Positions 54,862 through 63,758 of a stretch of 64,000 bases of DNA are shown here, piece by piece (positions within the stretch are counted from its first letter, which is position 1; the number at the start of each line of letters is the position of its first letter). Below the pieces are notes generated by a model. That model ran no database searches, had not been told where the DNA came from, and saw nothing but the letters and a program-made list of their open reading frames with translations. Origin of the DNA: Streptomyces sp. Ag109_O5-10 (lineage in GTDB: Bacteria; Actinomycetota; Actinomycetes; Streptomycetales; Streptomycetaceae); NCBI RefSeq assembly GCF_900105755.1, contig NZ_FNTQ01000001.1, positions 9,238,001 through 9,302,000 of the forward strand. Reading direction: 5' to 3'. The position numbers and the translations under genes are program-made.

Positions 54862-55476
54862 TCACCTCGTGGGCATGGCGGGGGTGGGGAGGTGAACTTC
54901 CAGCACGACTGCGGTGCCGGCCACGGTCCGGTCCTCGTGCATGCTGATTCGCTGGCCGGCTTTTACGTGCGTCCAGTGAGCTGGGGTGAGGGGAACGAGG
55001 CGGACAGTGGCCCGGCCGCCAGGCTCCAAAATGGGCATGTCCTCGACCCAGAGGCCTGCGATGCTTACCGCAACACCACCGGTCGGCGAGAGGTTCCCGA
55101 TGTCCCACATGGGTCGCAGGACACCGTGACCGGATATTGATGTCCTGCGTCGGGCCTCCGTGGGTGGACGAAGCGTCAGGTCTGCCCGGATCATTCCGTT
55201 TCGGATCTCGGCACACCGCCAGTGGCACCAAGCTATGCTCCGCTCGAGGCCGAGTTGCACAGCCGCCTCGGCAAGCTGCTCCCAGAACGTCAAGGGCAGC
55301 GGTTGCCCGTCTCCGAGCTCTTCCAGCAGGCGCAGAGCGATCTGCCATTCGTCGTGGGCGAGGTAGTCCCAGACGTCTTGCACCGAGATGTCGTTCTCGG
55401 TAGCGACCTTCTCCGGGACGAGGAGAGAAGCCGATTCGAGCAGCTCAGTGACATCCATGCGGTCATTGTCGACCAT
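54862..55476 (-). CDS. Hypothetical protein, Streptomyces-type
   Basis: A soluble protein of about 204 aa. N-terminal half is helical (VTELLESASLLVPEKVATENDISVQDVWDYLAHDEWQIALRLLEELGDG, FWEQLAEAAVQLGLERSIAWCHWRC); the C-terminal half looks like a beta-barrel (GVLRPMWDIG, ILEPGGRATVRLVPLTPAHWTHVKAGQRISMHE) reminiscent of the EF-Tu domain-2-like barrels in similar hypothetical proteins. Function unknown; a toxin-immunity role is conceivable given the neighbourhood. Starts at 55476 or 55458 are both possible. Confidence 0.75.
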   Translation of the reverse strand: MVDNDRMDVTELLESASLLVPEKVATENDISVQDVWDYLAHDEWQIALRLLEELGDGQPLPLTFWEQLAEAAVQLGLERSIAWCHWRCAEIRNGMIRADLTLRPPTEARRRTSISGHGVLRPMWDIGNLSPTGGVAVSIAGLWVEDMPILEPGGRATVRLVPLTPAHWTHVKAGQRISMHEDRTVAGTAVVLEVHLPTPAMPTR

Positions 55477-55489
55477 GGTGTCAGGCTGC

Positions 55490-55745
55490 GTCGTGCCGCT
55501 CGCGCTCGATGGCGGCCAGGCGGTTCTTGAGCGGGTAACTGGGACCTCTGATGGAGATGGCTGCGCAGTGGTGGAGGAGGCGCTCAAGGATGGCGGTGGC
55601 CAGCACCTCGTCACCGAAAACGTGTCCCCATTTGCTGATGGTCTTGTCGAGGTCAGGATGATCGAGCCCGTTTGGTAGCGCTTCGAGATGACCTGGAAGA
55701 CCAGGTTGGCCTCCGCGCGGGCGAGGGGCTGGCAGCCGGCTGCCT
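55490..55745 (-). pseudogene. IS21 IstB-like ATPase fragment
   Basis: PLARAEANLVFQVISKRYQTGSIILTS in one frame continues in another as ISKWGHVFGDEVLATAILERLLHHCAAISIRGPSYPLKNR. Together these are the C-terminal third of an IS21-type helper ATPase (IstB), with at least one frameshift. The Walker A region is missing. Confidence 0.75.
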
Positions 55746-55779
55746 CCAGGGCGAGAACCGCCGACTGCCGCAAGCACGT

Positions 55780-56525
55780 GCCGAGATATGGGTCAGGAGT
55801 CCGGTGTGGTTGCGGACCATGGAGGGCGAGTTCGAGCAGGGCGTGCAAGCGGTGTTCGTTCGCCGTGGTGAGGAGTCGGCGGGCTTCGTCGGCGGTGAGG
55901 GATTCGAAGCGTCGGGGCCGTGGAGGCCGGTGCAGATGTTGCGGGCGACATTGCGCGGGATCTCTTCCTCGCACCGCGTCGTGCGCTCCAGGACGGACGT
56001 GAGCACCGAGTGGATGTAGGTCGGCGTCAGCGGGGAGAGCAGCCTGCGGCAGCACTGGCCGACGGCACAGCATCCGGGCTCGTCGCGCCGGTCGTCGATG
56101 CCGCAGATGCGGCACTGACAGGTGGTGCGGAGCCGGTTGAGCCAGGTGCGGACGTCCTTGGCGGTGAGCTTCTTCTTGCCGAGGCCGGGGTCGAGGTACC
56201 AGTCGACGCAGGTGGCGTAGCAGGTGTGGGTGTTCTCACGGAGGTGGTGGACGGCGAGGTTCTCCAGCCAGTACGTCAGGTACGCGGCCATGGTGCCCTG
56301 CGCGGAGGGGACGGGGCGGCCACGGATACTGGTTGCGATCTTCTCGGTGGGCTTGGCCAGGGCGTCTTTGCGGGTTGTGCCGTAGACGCGGATGCGCTTG
56401 CGGCTGTTGCCAGGAGAGAGGACGTATCCGGCGGCTTCCCAGCGGCCGTCCCTGCGCTGGTAGCTGGTTCAGTCGCCGTTGGCGCGCACACGGCGGGAGG
56501 GCTTTTAGTCACGGAGCATGGTCAC
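55780..56525 (-). pseudogene. Tyrosine integrase pseudogene
   Basis: In one minus-strand frame: KPSRRVRANGD, a TGA, then TSYQRRDGRWEAAGYVLSPG, KRIRVYGTTRKDALAKPTEK, MAAYLTYWLENLAVHHLREN, VDWYLDPGLGKKKLTAKDVRTWLNRLR and PLTPTYIHSVLTSVLERTTR. This is the arm-binding and core-binding part of an integrative-element integrase. A TAA sits five codons into the probable start (GTG at 56525) and a TGA follows; later SLTADEARRLLTTANEHRLHALLELALH is shifted in frame, and the catalytic R-H-R-Y part is lost. Confidence 0.8.
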
Positions 56526-56716
56526 CAGGCGGCGGCTTCCTCGTCGAAGCGGGTGTGGATGAAGTCGGTGAGGGCGTGGGCGGGGATGCGGCGGGCGCAG
56601 CCGCGGCTGATGGAGGCGAGATGACGGGTGCGGACGAGGTTGTAGACGGCGGTGCGGCCGAGTTGGAGGTGTTCCATGACCTGGGGTACGGTGAGGAGTT
56701 TGGTGCCGGCGGTCAC
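56522..56716 (-). CDS. Excisionase-like helix-turn-helix protein
   Basis: A 64-aa MerR/excisionase-type DNA-binding protein: TKLLTVPQVMEHLQLGRTAVYNLVRTRHLASISRGCARRIPAHALTDFIHTR, ending AAAW. GTG start at 56714-56716. Its TGA overlaps the GTG of the integrase pseudogene (GTGA), the usual xis-int arrangement of actinomycete integrative elements. The gene is intact, although its partner is dead. Confidence 0.8.
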   Translation of the reverse strand: MTAGTKLLTVPQVMEHLQLGRTAVYNLVRTRHLASISRGCARRIPAHALTDFIHTRFDEEAAAW

Positions 56717-56956
56717 GCGACGGCGCCCGTCGAGTCGGCACGGGTCGGCCGATAAGTCCCCCTCTGACTGCTCAACTCGGCGAAGATCGTCCCATAGCGC
56801 TGGTCGGCAAAGGTGACCAGGTGCTCCTCTACTGTCGGCCCCTTTTGCTCGTCGTGCTGGGCGTCTGTGTCCCGGCCTGAGGCGGCCCCGGTTTCCGGTC
56901 TCGCATGGCCCCAGCGGACGATGGGACGGCGGCTCCCTGTTACGAGTCACACCACT
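56717..56956. other. 240-bp gap upstream of the excisionase-like gene
   Basis: No gene supported. The excisionase frame continues open upstream but with arginine-rich, ribosome-site-free sequence. It probably holds the remnant promoter of the integrative element. Confidence 0.4.
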
Positions 56957-57529
56957 TCAGGTCTGTGACTGACCGTGGCGGTACTCCTCAGAAGGCATTG
57001 AGTCCCACTCGGTATTCGCCCCGTCGCGCGTCACCATGAACAACGGACGCGACCGCAGGACCTGACCGACGGGTTGCCCGCACATGACGACCCCGCGATC
57101 ATCCGGCCCTGCGCAACCGTCGACGTTGTAGCGAAAATAAGCGTCCTTTGCCTCGGCATACGCGATCATGTCACTCTCCAGCTCCGACAGGTCCCTCCCG
57201 ACCAGCGGGATTCCGTCGTACTTGACCTGAGGACCTGTCACCGCATCTGCAGCGATACAGAACAGCCCCACAGCTTGGCTCACGTAGGCCGTGACGGCTG
57301 GCAGACAAGAGGCAGCCCTCTGGCGATGGACTTCGATCTTCCACGTCGGCGAGAAGAGTTTGTGGTGTCGAGCGCAATCACTGACCTTCGTCTGGCTGAG
57401 TGCCTGAACCGCTGCGACCACTTCGTCGACGGTCATGCCGAACCGGAGCGGTCCAAGGCCAACTGTCGCTGCATAGGACCACTCGTCCCCATCGGCGGCT
57501 CCGGAATCCGCTGCGGTCGTGAACGTCAT
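56957..57529 (-). CDS. Hypothetical protein
   Basis: A 190-aa soluble protein starting at ATG 57527-57529, seven bases after GGAGGCG. Segments YAATVGLGPLRFGMTVDEVVAAVQAL, VSQAVGLFCIAADAVTGPQVKYDGIPLVGRDLSELESDMIAYAE and GVVMCGQPVGQVLRSRPLFMVT suggest an alpha/beta fold with repeated GLGPLRFGMT-type turns, as in several actinobacterial immunity or contact-dependent proteins. I do not recognise the family. Confidence 0.7.
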   Translation of the reverse strand: MTFTTAADSGAADGDEWSYAATVGLGPLRFGMTVDEVVAAVQALSQTKVSDCARHHKLFSPTWKIEVHRQRAASCLPAVTAYVSQAVGLFCIAADAVTGPQVKYDGIPLVGRDLSELESDMIAYAEAKDAYFRYNVDGCAGPDDRGVVMCGQPVGQVLRSRPLFMVTRDGANTEWDSMPSEEYRHGQSQT

Positions 57530-57649
57530 AGTCGCCTCCAAGAGACATCTGAGATCTTGCCGACGCACATCATGTCAATCGGCGACCAGCAGCAAGCCAT
57601 GCACAAGCTTCCCAGTCTGCCGGGGCCGGCAGGGATCTCCACGTGATCG

Positions 57650-58055
57650 CTAGCCTCGCTGCCGTTTTGCCCTGGTATGGGCGAGTCGGTGGGACTCGGT
57701 GCTTGTCTCGATGACGGTGCCGTTGAACGTGAGGCGATCGATGATGGCTGCGCAGAGCCGGGGTCGGCGAAGGTCTTGGTCCAGCACCACCGGCTCGGCA
57801 CCCTTCGCGGTCGGGCGCGGGTGCCGGGCGTCTCGGTGCGGCCGTGGACGACCACGACCTCGCTTGACCTGAGCAGGACGTGCACCTGGCGGCCGATGTC
57901 ACGGACCGGGACCGAGGAGTGGCAGACACGGACGGCGACCATGCCGTAGCGGTCGAAGCGCGGATAGAAGGCGAGCCCGGTCTCGAACGTCTCACCAGGT
58001 AGGGGCAGCGGGAGGGGGGCCTCGTGGACGAAGTCCTGGCCGATAGTGCGCATCC
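57650..58055 (-). pseudogene. IS21 istA-istB remnant
   Basis: PGETFETGLAFYPRFDRYGMVAVRVCHSSVPVRDIGRQVHVLLRSSEVVVVHGRTE is the region near the C-terminus of an IS21 IstA transposase. Shortly downstream another frame gives LCAAIIDRLTFNGTVIETSTESHRLAHTRAKR, the C-terminal end of an IstB ATPase. Most of both genes is deleted between, so a single internal deletion appears to have fused the tails. Confidence 0.72.
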
Positions 58056-58168
58056 GCAAAGAGCTCGTAACACGATCATCTGATCCAGTCCCGTAGTCGT
58101 GTTGTGGTGAGGCGTGGGATCGTGGCCCTGGATCGTGGGTGACGGCCTGTGCGGGGAAGCGGGACTGG

Positions 58169-58570
58169 ATGAGCGTGGTGTGGGCGGCGACGTCCCCGGA
58201 ATCGGGACTGTTCGATCCGGCTGAGCGCCGTACAGAGGTGAAGGATCTGTCAGATCGCTTCAAGGACCTGCGTTCCTGTGGCCAGGGGTACGTCGAGGTT
58301 CGGTCGCCGAGCAGGGAGTTCCCGGTGCTGACCCTGGCCTTCCGAGATGATCACGCGGCCGTCCATTTGATGAGTGACACCGAGCGGATGTCTCTGCTCG
58401 CAGGAGACGGCACCGCGCCCTCGGGTGCCGAGGTCGAAGTCCCGATCATGGACGGCCTCGCCGCGTTCACGGGCGATTTTGTCCTGGATGTCGATCGGGC
58501 GTGGGACCTGGTGCACGTCTTCACGCAGACGCGGGAGGCTGGCCCTCTGGGTGAGTGGTGTGAGTTGTAG
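58169..58570 (+). CDS. Imm1-like immunity protein (tentative)
   Basis: A 133-aa acidic protein. DRFKDLRSCGQGYVEVRSPSREFPVLTLAFRDDHAAVHLMSDTERMSLLAGDG, EVEVPIMDGLAAFTGDFVLDVDRAWDLVHVFTQT and a final LGEWCEL match the rhythm of Imm1-type immunity proteins (buried beta-sheet, then A..L...F...G..P..v.W). The ATG at 58169 follows GGGGAAG; a start 10 codons earlier is possible. No toxin gene adjoins. Confidence 0.55.
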   Translation: MSVVWAATSPESGLFDPAERRTEVKDLSDRFKDLRSCGQGYVEVRSPSREFPVLTLAFRDDHAAVHLMSDTERMSLLAGDGTAPSGAEVEVPIMDGLAAFTGDFVLDVDRAWDLVHVFTQTREAGPLGEWCEL

Positions 58571-58925
58571 CCAAAAGTTCGTGACACCGTCTTCCCGGCC
58601 GTCCGTGCGGGAATGCCCGGCCGCCTGCCTGTGTTGCAGAGAACGTGGTTGTGGAGGGGACAGTGTCCCCGGGCCTCACCTATTGCCTATGAGGACGATC
58701 GTTCGGCTGAAGCCTCATGGAGCCTTTCGCCGCGTAGGCGACCGCCCTTCACGACCACGCACACGTCGACGGGCCGCCCTGGATCTTTCCGGGCGGGCCA
58801 CCGTCATGTCCGCTCCTGTGGAACTTCACGTACCTCCCCAACGGCTGCGTCAATTTCCCCACTGAAACGTTCGAGCCTGACACCCCCGCAGCGGCTCTGT
58901 CACACTCCCCTGCCAGCATGCTGCC
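58571..58925. other. 355-bp gap with no supported gene
   Basis: Crossing frames are arginine/serine-rich and lack ribosome sites. It includes the promoter region of the SMI1-like gene. No strong hairpin or box noticed. Confidence 0.4.
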
Positions 58926-59471
58926 GTGACAACCACATCACCCGATCAACGCCCTGACGAGTCCACCCTGGAGTTCCTGCGCTCCGCATTCGAGCCAGAA
59001 TGGCGCGAGCCGGCACTCGGAGACCATGCCGTCTCGGTGTGGGAATCCGAGAACAGAGTCGTCCTCCCGGAGCCGTATCGGAGCCTGGTCGCCGAGATCA
59101 CCAACGGGTCATCCCTCGGGCCACCGGAAGACGGCGGCCTCCTGCCCCTCGGCTGGCTCCCCCCGGACTGGCCCGACCAGGGGGACCGCGATCCCGCCGC
59201 CCTGTTCCCGCTCCAGGACTCCTGGCCCTGGGAAGGCGAGCCCCTCGCCGAAGACCACCACGAGCGCGTCGCCGCCGTCTACAACCACGGTTCTGTCGTG
59301 CTCGGCACCGACGATGGGCTCTCCTACTGGGTCCTCGTCGTTACCGGTCCCGAACGAGGCAAAGTCTGGCTCGTCACGGACGTCGGTGCGTACCCGTATC
59401 CCATGCCGAAAGCGCTCGGCTTCCTGGCATGGGTGCAGCGCTGGCAGGCCGGCGACGGCTGGTGGGACTGA
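58926..59471 (+). CDS. SMI1/KNR4 (SUKH) family protein
   Basis: A 181-aa acidic protein starting at GTG. SUKH features: LEFLRSAFEPEWREPALGDHAVSVWESENRVVLPEPYRSLVAEITNG near the start, GGLLPLGWLPPDW, FPLQDSWPWEGEP, VYNHGSVVLGTDDGLSYWVLVVTGPERGKVWLVTDVG and the terminal FLAWVQRWQAGDGWWD. SUKH proteins are frequent immunity proteins of nuclease toxins in bacteria; the partner is not visible here. Confidence 0.85.
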   Translation: MTTTSPDQRPDESTLEFLRSAFEPEWREPALGDHAVSVWESENRVVLPEPYRSLVAEITNGSSLGPPEDGGLLPLGWLPPDWPDQGDRDPAALFPLQDSWPWEGEPLAEDHHERVAAVYNHGSVVLGTDDGLSYWVLVVTGPERGKVWLVTDVGAYPYPMPKALGFLAWVQRWQAGDGWWD

Positions 59472-59728
59472 CCGCAACCCATCATGCCTGCGACCCTCGA
59501 CACCCCTCGGATGGGCTCCAAAGCCGGCTGATCACAAGATCTCGCCAGAGCGCGGAATTCCCCAGGGCAGGGTTCACGGAATCCCAGGGGGCGGGTCGCC
59601 TCAACCTCCCCTGCGCAGGTTGCCAGTCGGCAGATGGGCGACCACGAGAGCGGCGGCTTCTTCAGGTGTCGCTCCTTCGCCGAGAAGGGCGGCGTAGCCG
59701 GACGCCTTGACCCTGTAGGGCGGCCCAC

Positions 59729-59991
59729 GTTCTCGCCGACCGTGCCCACATCGGGGCCGGCCCCTGCGTGACCACGCCGATCGGGCGACTCCCGCACCAG
59801 GACCTCACCCCGACCCAGCGGACGATCAACCGGGCCCTGCCGGCGGCGCGGGCGCCAGTCGAACGAAGCGTCGCGAGAGTGAGACCTGGCGTATCTCTCG
59901 CAGAGCCCGCTGCAGCCCCGACCGTATGACGGTCACCGCCAAAGCCGTCCTCACCCTGGAGAGACAACGCTCGAAACCCTCAGCCATCTAA
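59729..59991 (+). pseudogene. IS5-type transposase C-terminal fragment
   Basis: VLADRAHIGAGPCVTTPIGRLP, QDLTPTQRTINRALPAARAPVERSVAR, then after a 1-base frame change TWRISRRARCSPDRMTVTAKAVLTLERQR and a TAA. This is the end of the same transposase type whose N-terminus lies at 52265-52556. The middle is absent from both. The 257 bp before this fragment show no gene. Confidence 0.8.
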
Positions 59992-60011
59992 GATCGCCGC
60001 ACAGGAAAACG

Positions 60012-61025
60012 GTGCGGGGTGGCGGCGTGCTCTGGTGGGCTCTGGACGAGATACGAGTGCAGGTGACGGGGCGCGACGCCCGTTACTCGCACGTGGTGTT
60101 GGAGCTGGTCTGGAATCCGGGCCCGGGGGTGAATGCGTCGCTTGCGGCGCAGGTCCTGGCCGGTATGACGAAGCGGGCGTGGCTGTCGGCGCCGATCGGG
60201 TCGGTGGTCCTCGTGGCACCCGGAGCCGGTGCACACCCGGGGGTGCAGCCGGCCGTGGACAAGGTCCAGGAGCTCTGGCCGGCGGCGGTGGTCACGGTGG
60301 TGGACGAGGCGGTGGCCGCCCTGGCCGGTGCCGGCCTGGACCCGGAGCCGGCCGCGTGTGTCGTGGTGCACCAGGACGGCCTCCACACCTCGGTCGCTGT
60401 CGTCGCCGGGCGCGAGGCGATCGCCGGTGCTCTGGCGACCGGTGGCACGCGAGGTCTGGCCCAGGCGGTGGTAGAGCATCTGCAGGCCGAGCACCGGCTC
60501 GATGCCGGCCTGGAGCAGGCGTGGGCCGCGGTCGTTCACGGCGGTGCGTTCGCGCCCTCGCCAACGGTGCCCACCCCCGGGCCCGTTCTAGGGGCGATGA
60601 TCACCGAGGATCGTGTCTTCCCTGCGCCGCCGGGCAAGGTCACCTTGTCGCCGAGCGAACTGCGCGCCGTCCTGGCCCCTGCCTATCAGCCGGTGGTGGG
60701 CCTCGTGGAGCAGGTGTTGCGTGAAGCGCCGCCGGAGACCGTCCGGCAGGCGACCGCCGGCGGGCTGCTGCTGACCGGCCCGCACCCGCCCGGAGCGGAG
60801 GACCACCTGACGGATCTGACCGGGCTCCCCGCTCGCCGGGTGGTCGAACCGAAGGCAGGGCAGCACCGCCTCCAGGTCCTCCTCGACGGGGTGGCCCGGC
60901 TGCTCGCCGAGAAGCCGCCTGCCCCCGTCATCGCCGAGCACCGCATCGACCTGGCAGAGAAGCTGCAGCTGCTGGTGAAGCTCGGCCTGCGGCCACCACG
61001 TGATCTGAACGCCGACGACAGGTAG
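60012..61025 (+). CDS. Actin-fold ATPase-like protein (MreB/Hsp70 superfamily)
   Basis: A 337-aa soluble protein. Segments SAPIGSVVLVAPGAGAHPGVQPAVDKVQELWPAAVVTVVDEAVAALAGAGLDPE and ACVVVHQDGLHTSVAVVAGREAIAGALATGGTRGLAQAVVEHLQAEHR resemble the connect and phosphate regions of MreB/FtsA-like proteins; GGLLLTGPHPPGAEDHLTDLTGLP resembles the adenosine motif. The first phosphate motif is not clear, so ATP binding is uncertain. The GTG at 60012 is tentative; a GTG at 60027 is possible. Confidence 0.5.
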   Translation: MRGGGVLWWALDEIRVQVTGRDARYSHVVLELVWNPGPGVNASLAAQVLAGMTKRAWLSAPIGSVVLVAPGAGAHPGVQPAVDKVQELWPAAVVTVVDEAVAALAGAGLDPEPAACVVVHQDGLHTSVAVVAGREAIAGALATGGTRGLAQAVVEHLQAEHRLDAGLEQAWAAVVHGGAFAPSPTVPTPGPVLGAMITEDRVFPAPPGKVTLSPSELRAVLAPAYQPVVGLVEQVLREAPPETVRQATAGGLLLTGPHPPGAEDHLTDLTGLPARRVVEPKAGQHRLQVLLDGVARLLAEKPPAPVIAEHRIDLAEKLQLLVKLGLRPPRDLNADDR

Positions 61026-61128
61026 ATCCCCTGCGGAACGCCCCGGGCCAGGACTTGTGCGGCTTCCGCGGAGCGATCACGACACCAAGGGGTGGGCATC
61101 ACACCGGAACAGACTTGGGGAGGAACCG

Positions 61129-61767
61129 GTGAGCACTACCGGGCGGAGATGGCTCGTGCGGTTTTCGTGGGCGGCACTCGCGGTGCCGGCGAGCGCGATG
61201 CTGACGGCGATTGCGTGCGGCCTCGTCTACGGTGCGTCGCTGACGCCCGTCGGATGGCGGAACACGTTCGTCATGGGCTTCGTGGGGATGGTGCTGGGCG
61301 GGGGTCTGCTCGGGTTGGCGTTCGTCCTGTACGACTTTCGGACGGAGAACCCGGAGGAGAGCGTCCATGTACAGGAGATCGCGGTGGCCATCTGCGTCGC
61401 TGTGACCATGTTCGTGGGGTGGATCGTCCGAAAGGACCACGCGTTGCACGAGCGTGGCCGACCCGTCCGAGCGGTCGTGACGGCTCTGCAGGCCAGCGCC
61501 GGCCCGTTCGACGCCGGAACGGAAGCGGTCCTGGCGGATGCCTCCCACCACCCGCTCGGCGCCATCGGCGCAGGGGACCTCGCTGTCGGTGACCACATCA
61601 CCGTCACCATCGATCCCCGGGGCAGGTACGGCGTCAGTGCCGGGCCGCCGCCCGCCAATCCCGAATGGCTCTGGACGCTGTCCGCCCTGATCGCCGTGGT
61701 TCAGGCCCTGCTCACCGCCTCAATCGGTTTCAGTGCGGCCAGGGCACGGGAGCACTGGCCGCCTTGA
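61129..61767 (+). CDS. Predicted membrane protein
   Basis: A 212-aa membrane protein with helices at about 13-32 (FSWAALAVPASAMLTAIACGL), 48-70 (MGFVGMVLGGGLLGLAFVLYDF), 84-102 (AVAICVAVTMFVGWIV) and 185-205 (TLSALIAVVQALLTASIGFS). Between helices 3 and 4 lies a soluble beta-rich segment (RAVVTALQASAGPFDAGTEAVL, AVGDHITVTIDPRGRYG). I do not recognise the family. The GTG start is chosen on GGGGAGGAAC just upstream. Confidence 0.7.
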   Translation: MSTTGRRWLVRFSWAALAVPASAMLTAIACGLVYGASLTPVGWRNTFVMGFVGMVLGGGLLGLAFVLYDFRTENPEESVHVQEIAVAICVAVTMFVGWIVRKDHALHERGRPVRAVVTALQASAGPFDAGTEAVLADASHHPLGAIGAGDLAVGDHITVTIDPRGRYGVSAGPPPANPEWLWTLSALIAVVQALLTASIGFSAARAREHWPP

Positions 61768-61811
61768 GGTTGTCCCGTAACTGGCGGGGGCGGTGGGTGC
61801 GTTGGACGAGC

Positions 61812-62490
61812 ATGGGTGGGGTGATCTCAGCGGATGCTCCGCAGTCGATCAAGACTTTCTCCGGGCTGTCCGAGGCGCAGTTCCCCAGAGTGGTGGCGTT
61901 GGTACGGCGTCGGGGCGGTGATGTGCAACGCGGTCGTCCCTGGCGGCTGTCGCTGAAGGACACGGTGTTGCTGGTGGCGACGTACTGGCCCACAAACCTC
62001 ACGTTGCGGCAGGTGGCGCCGTTGTTCGGCGTCTCGAAGTCCGCGGCCGGCCGCGTCCTCGCCCACTCGGCGCCGTTGCTGGCCATCTCACCCGCCTGCC
62101 GGCCGCGCAAGGACACGGTCTGCGTCGTCGACGGCACCCTGGTGCCCACCCGCGACCGCAGCGTGGCCGCCTCCGGCAAGAACTATCGGTACTCGACCAA
62201 CCTGCAGGTCGTGATTGATGCCGACAGTCGCCTGGTGGTGGCGACCGGCCTGCCGTTGCCGGGCAGCCGCAACGACTGCCGGGCGTTCACGGAGTCCGGC
62301 GTCGACCGGGCCTGCCGCGGTGCGCCGGTCATCGCCGACCGCGGCTACCAGGGCACCGGACTGCTCATCCCGCACCATAAACGACGAGGTCAGATACACC
62401 TCAGCCCGCAACAGGAAGCGGAGAACGCCGTCCGCCGCAGGGCCCGAGCACGCGTGGAACATGCCCTGCCCTCATGGGGCCATTTCCGAC
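61812..62490 (+). pseudogene. IS5-family transposase, 3'-truncated
   Basis: N-terminal helix-turn-helix region (FSGLSEAQFPRVVALVRRRGGDVQRGRPWRLSLKDTVLLVATYWPTNLTLRQVAPLFGVSKSAAGRVL) and DDE core (VVDGTLVPTRDRSVAASGKNYRYSTNLQVVIDADSRLVVATGLPLPGSRNDCRAF, VIADRGYQGTGLLIPHHKRR) are intact. After ARARVEHAL the expected catalytic-helix sequence is replaced by unrelated residues, so the last acidic residue and the right end of the element are lost. GTTGTCCCGTAACTGGCGGG at 61770-61789 is a plausible left end. Confidence 0.8.
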
Positions 62491-62646
62491 TTGCCGCGCC
62501 GCGGGTAACAGGGGTCCTGGCGAGGTTGCCGGCACGAGGGACGCGGCTGCCCCCCATCGCCCAACGGCGCGGGAGCCTCGTGCGTTGCACAACGCCGGCG
62601 GCACCCGACCCGTGGGCACGCCGAAAAGGCTCAGTGACAGCTTCGT

Positions 62647-63735
62647 CTACTGCCCCTCGTCGGCTCGGCGCGCTGTGCTGAAACGTCGCTGATAGGCGGC
62701 GGGGCTGAGCGACAATTCCCGCGCGAAAACTCTCCGCATACTCTCGTAGTTCGGGAATCCGGCGAGGGATGCTGTCTGCGTTGCGGTATGCCCTTGGTCG
62801 AGGAGAGCTTTCGCCATGTCGAACCGGATCATCTCCACGTACCGGGCCGGCGTCGTGGACAGCTCGTCGTGGAAGAGCCGACTGAGGTGCCGGGGGCTCA
62901 CATTGAGGTGCTTGGCGAGTTCGCCGAGTGAGTGGTTTCCCCCGGGATTCGCCGTGACCACGTCGGTGATTCTGCGGAGCGCCGGTGACCGGGGCGGCGG
63001 TCCCTGCAGTGGTGCGGAGAACTGTGACTGGCCGCCCGAACGCTGCAAATAGACCACCAGCGCGCGGGCGACGTCACGGGTGAGATCAGGGCCGTGATCC
63101 TCCTCGACGAGTGCCAGTGCCAGGTCGATGCCGGCGGTCACGCCCGCCGAGGTGTAGGTGGTGCCGTCACGGACGTAGATCGCGTCGGGTTCGACGCTGC
63201 TGGCCCGGCAGCGGGCGGCGAGTTCCTGCGCGACCTTCCAGTGCGTGGTCGCGCGCTTGCCATCCAGGAGGCCGGCGGCGCCGAGGATGAAGGCTCCGGT
63301 GCAGATGGACGCGACCCGGCCGGCCCGGCCCGCCAGCGTTCGCGTGGCCTCGATCAGATCACGGGGCACAGGTGTGCGCGGGTAGATGTCGGCGCCGGCC
63401 ACCAGGAACGTGTCGGGAGCGGTCTCCGTGGCGGCGGCGTCGACCGAGATCCGGATCCCGATGGACGAGGTGACATCGGCACCGGTCGGTGACACCAGAA
63501 CGATCTTGTAGTCGGCGCCGAGCCGGTTCGCTTCCCCGAACACCTCCGCGGGGCCGACGACGTCCAGGAGTTTGACCCCGTCGTAGACGAGGATCGCGAC
63601 CCGATGCGTGGTGGAGCCCACAACCCCGCTGCCCGCCTGTCCGGATTCGGGTGACTCATGGCCGGACCGAGGGAGCGCCGGACGCCGGGTGGTCGGCAGG
63701 GTGGAAGACGGACGCACCGTCCATTCGTAACACAC
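62647..63735 (-). CDS. GlxA-type regulator (DJ-1/PfpI domain plus AraC helix-turn-helix)
   Basis: A protein of up to 362 aa. DJ-1/PfpI-like domain (about 45-215): RVAILVYDGVKLLDVVGPAEVFGEANRL, and the nucleophile-elbow region ASICTGAFILGAAGLLDGKRATTHW, with Cys as in GlxA regulators. C-terminal AraC domain (about 265-355): HSLGELAKHLNVSPRHLSRLFHDEL and TASLAGFPNYESMRRVFARELSLSPAAYQRRF. The GTG at 63735 gives a long disordered N-terminus; a start near GVVGSTTHRVAIL is equally plausible. It is divergent from the HD-domain gene, which it probably controls. Confidence 0.87.
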   Translation of the reverse strand: MCYEWTVRPSSTLPTTRRPALPRSGHESPESGQAGSGVVGSTTHRVAILVYDGVKLLDVVGPAEVFGEANRLGADYKIVLVSPTGADVTSSIGIRISVDAAATETAPDTFLVAGADIYPRTPVPRDLIEATRTLAGRAGRVASICTGAFILGAAGLLDGKRATTHWKVAQELAARCRASSVEPDAIYVRDGTTYTSAGVTAGIDLALALVEEDHGPDLTRDVARALVVYLQRSGGQSQFSAPLQGPPPRSPALRRITDVVTANPGGNHSLGELAKHLNVSPRHLSRLFHDELSTTPARYVEMIRFDMAKALLDQGHTATQTASLAGFPNYESMRRVFARELSLSPAAYQRRFSTARRADEGQ

Positions 63736-63758
63736 CGATATCGGTAGGAGCAGAGGTC

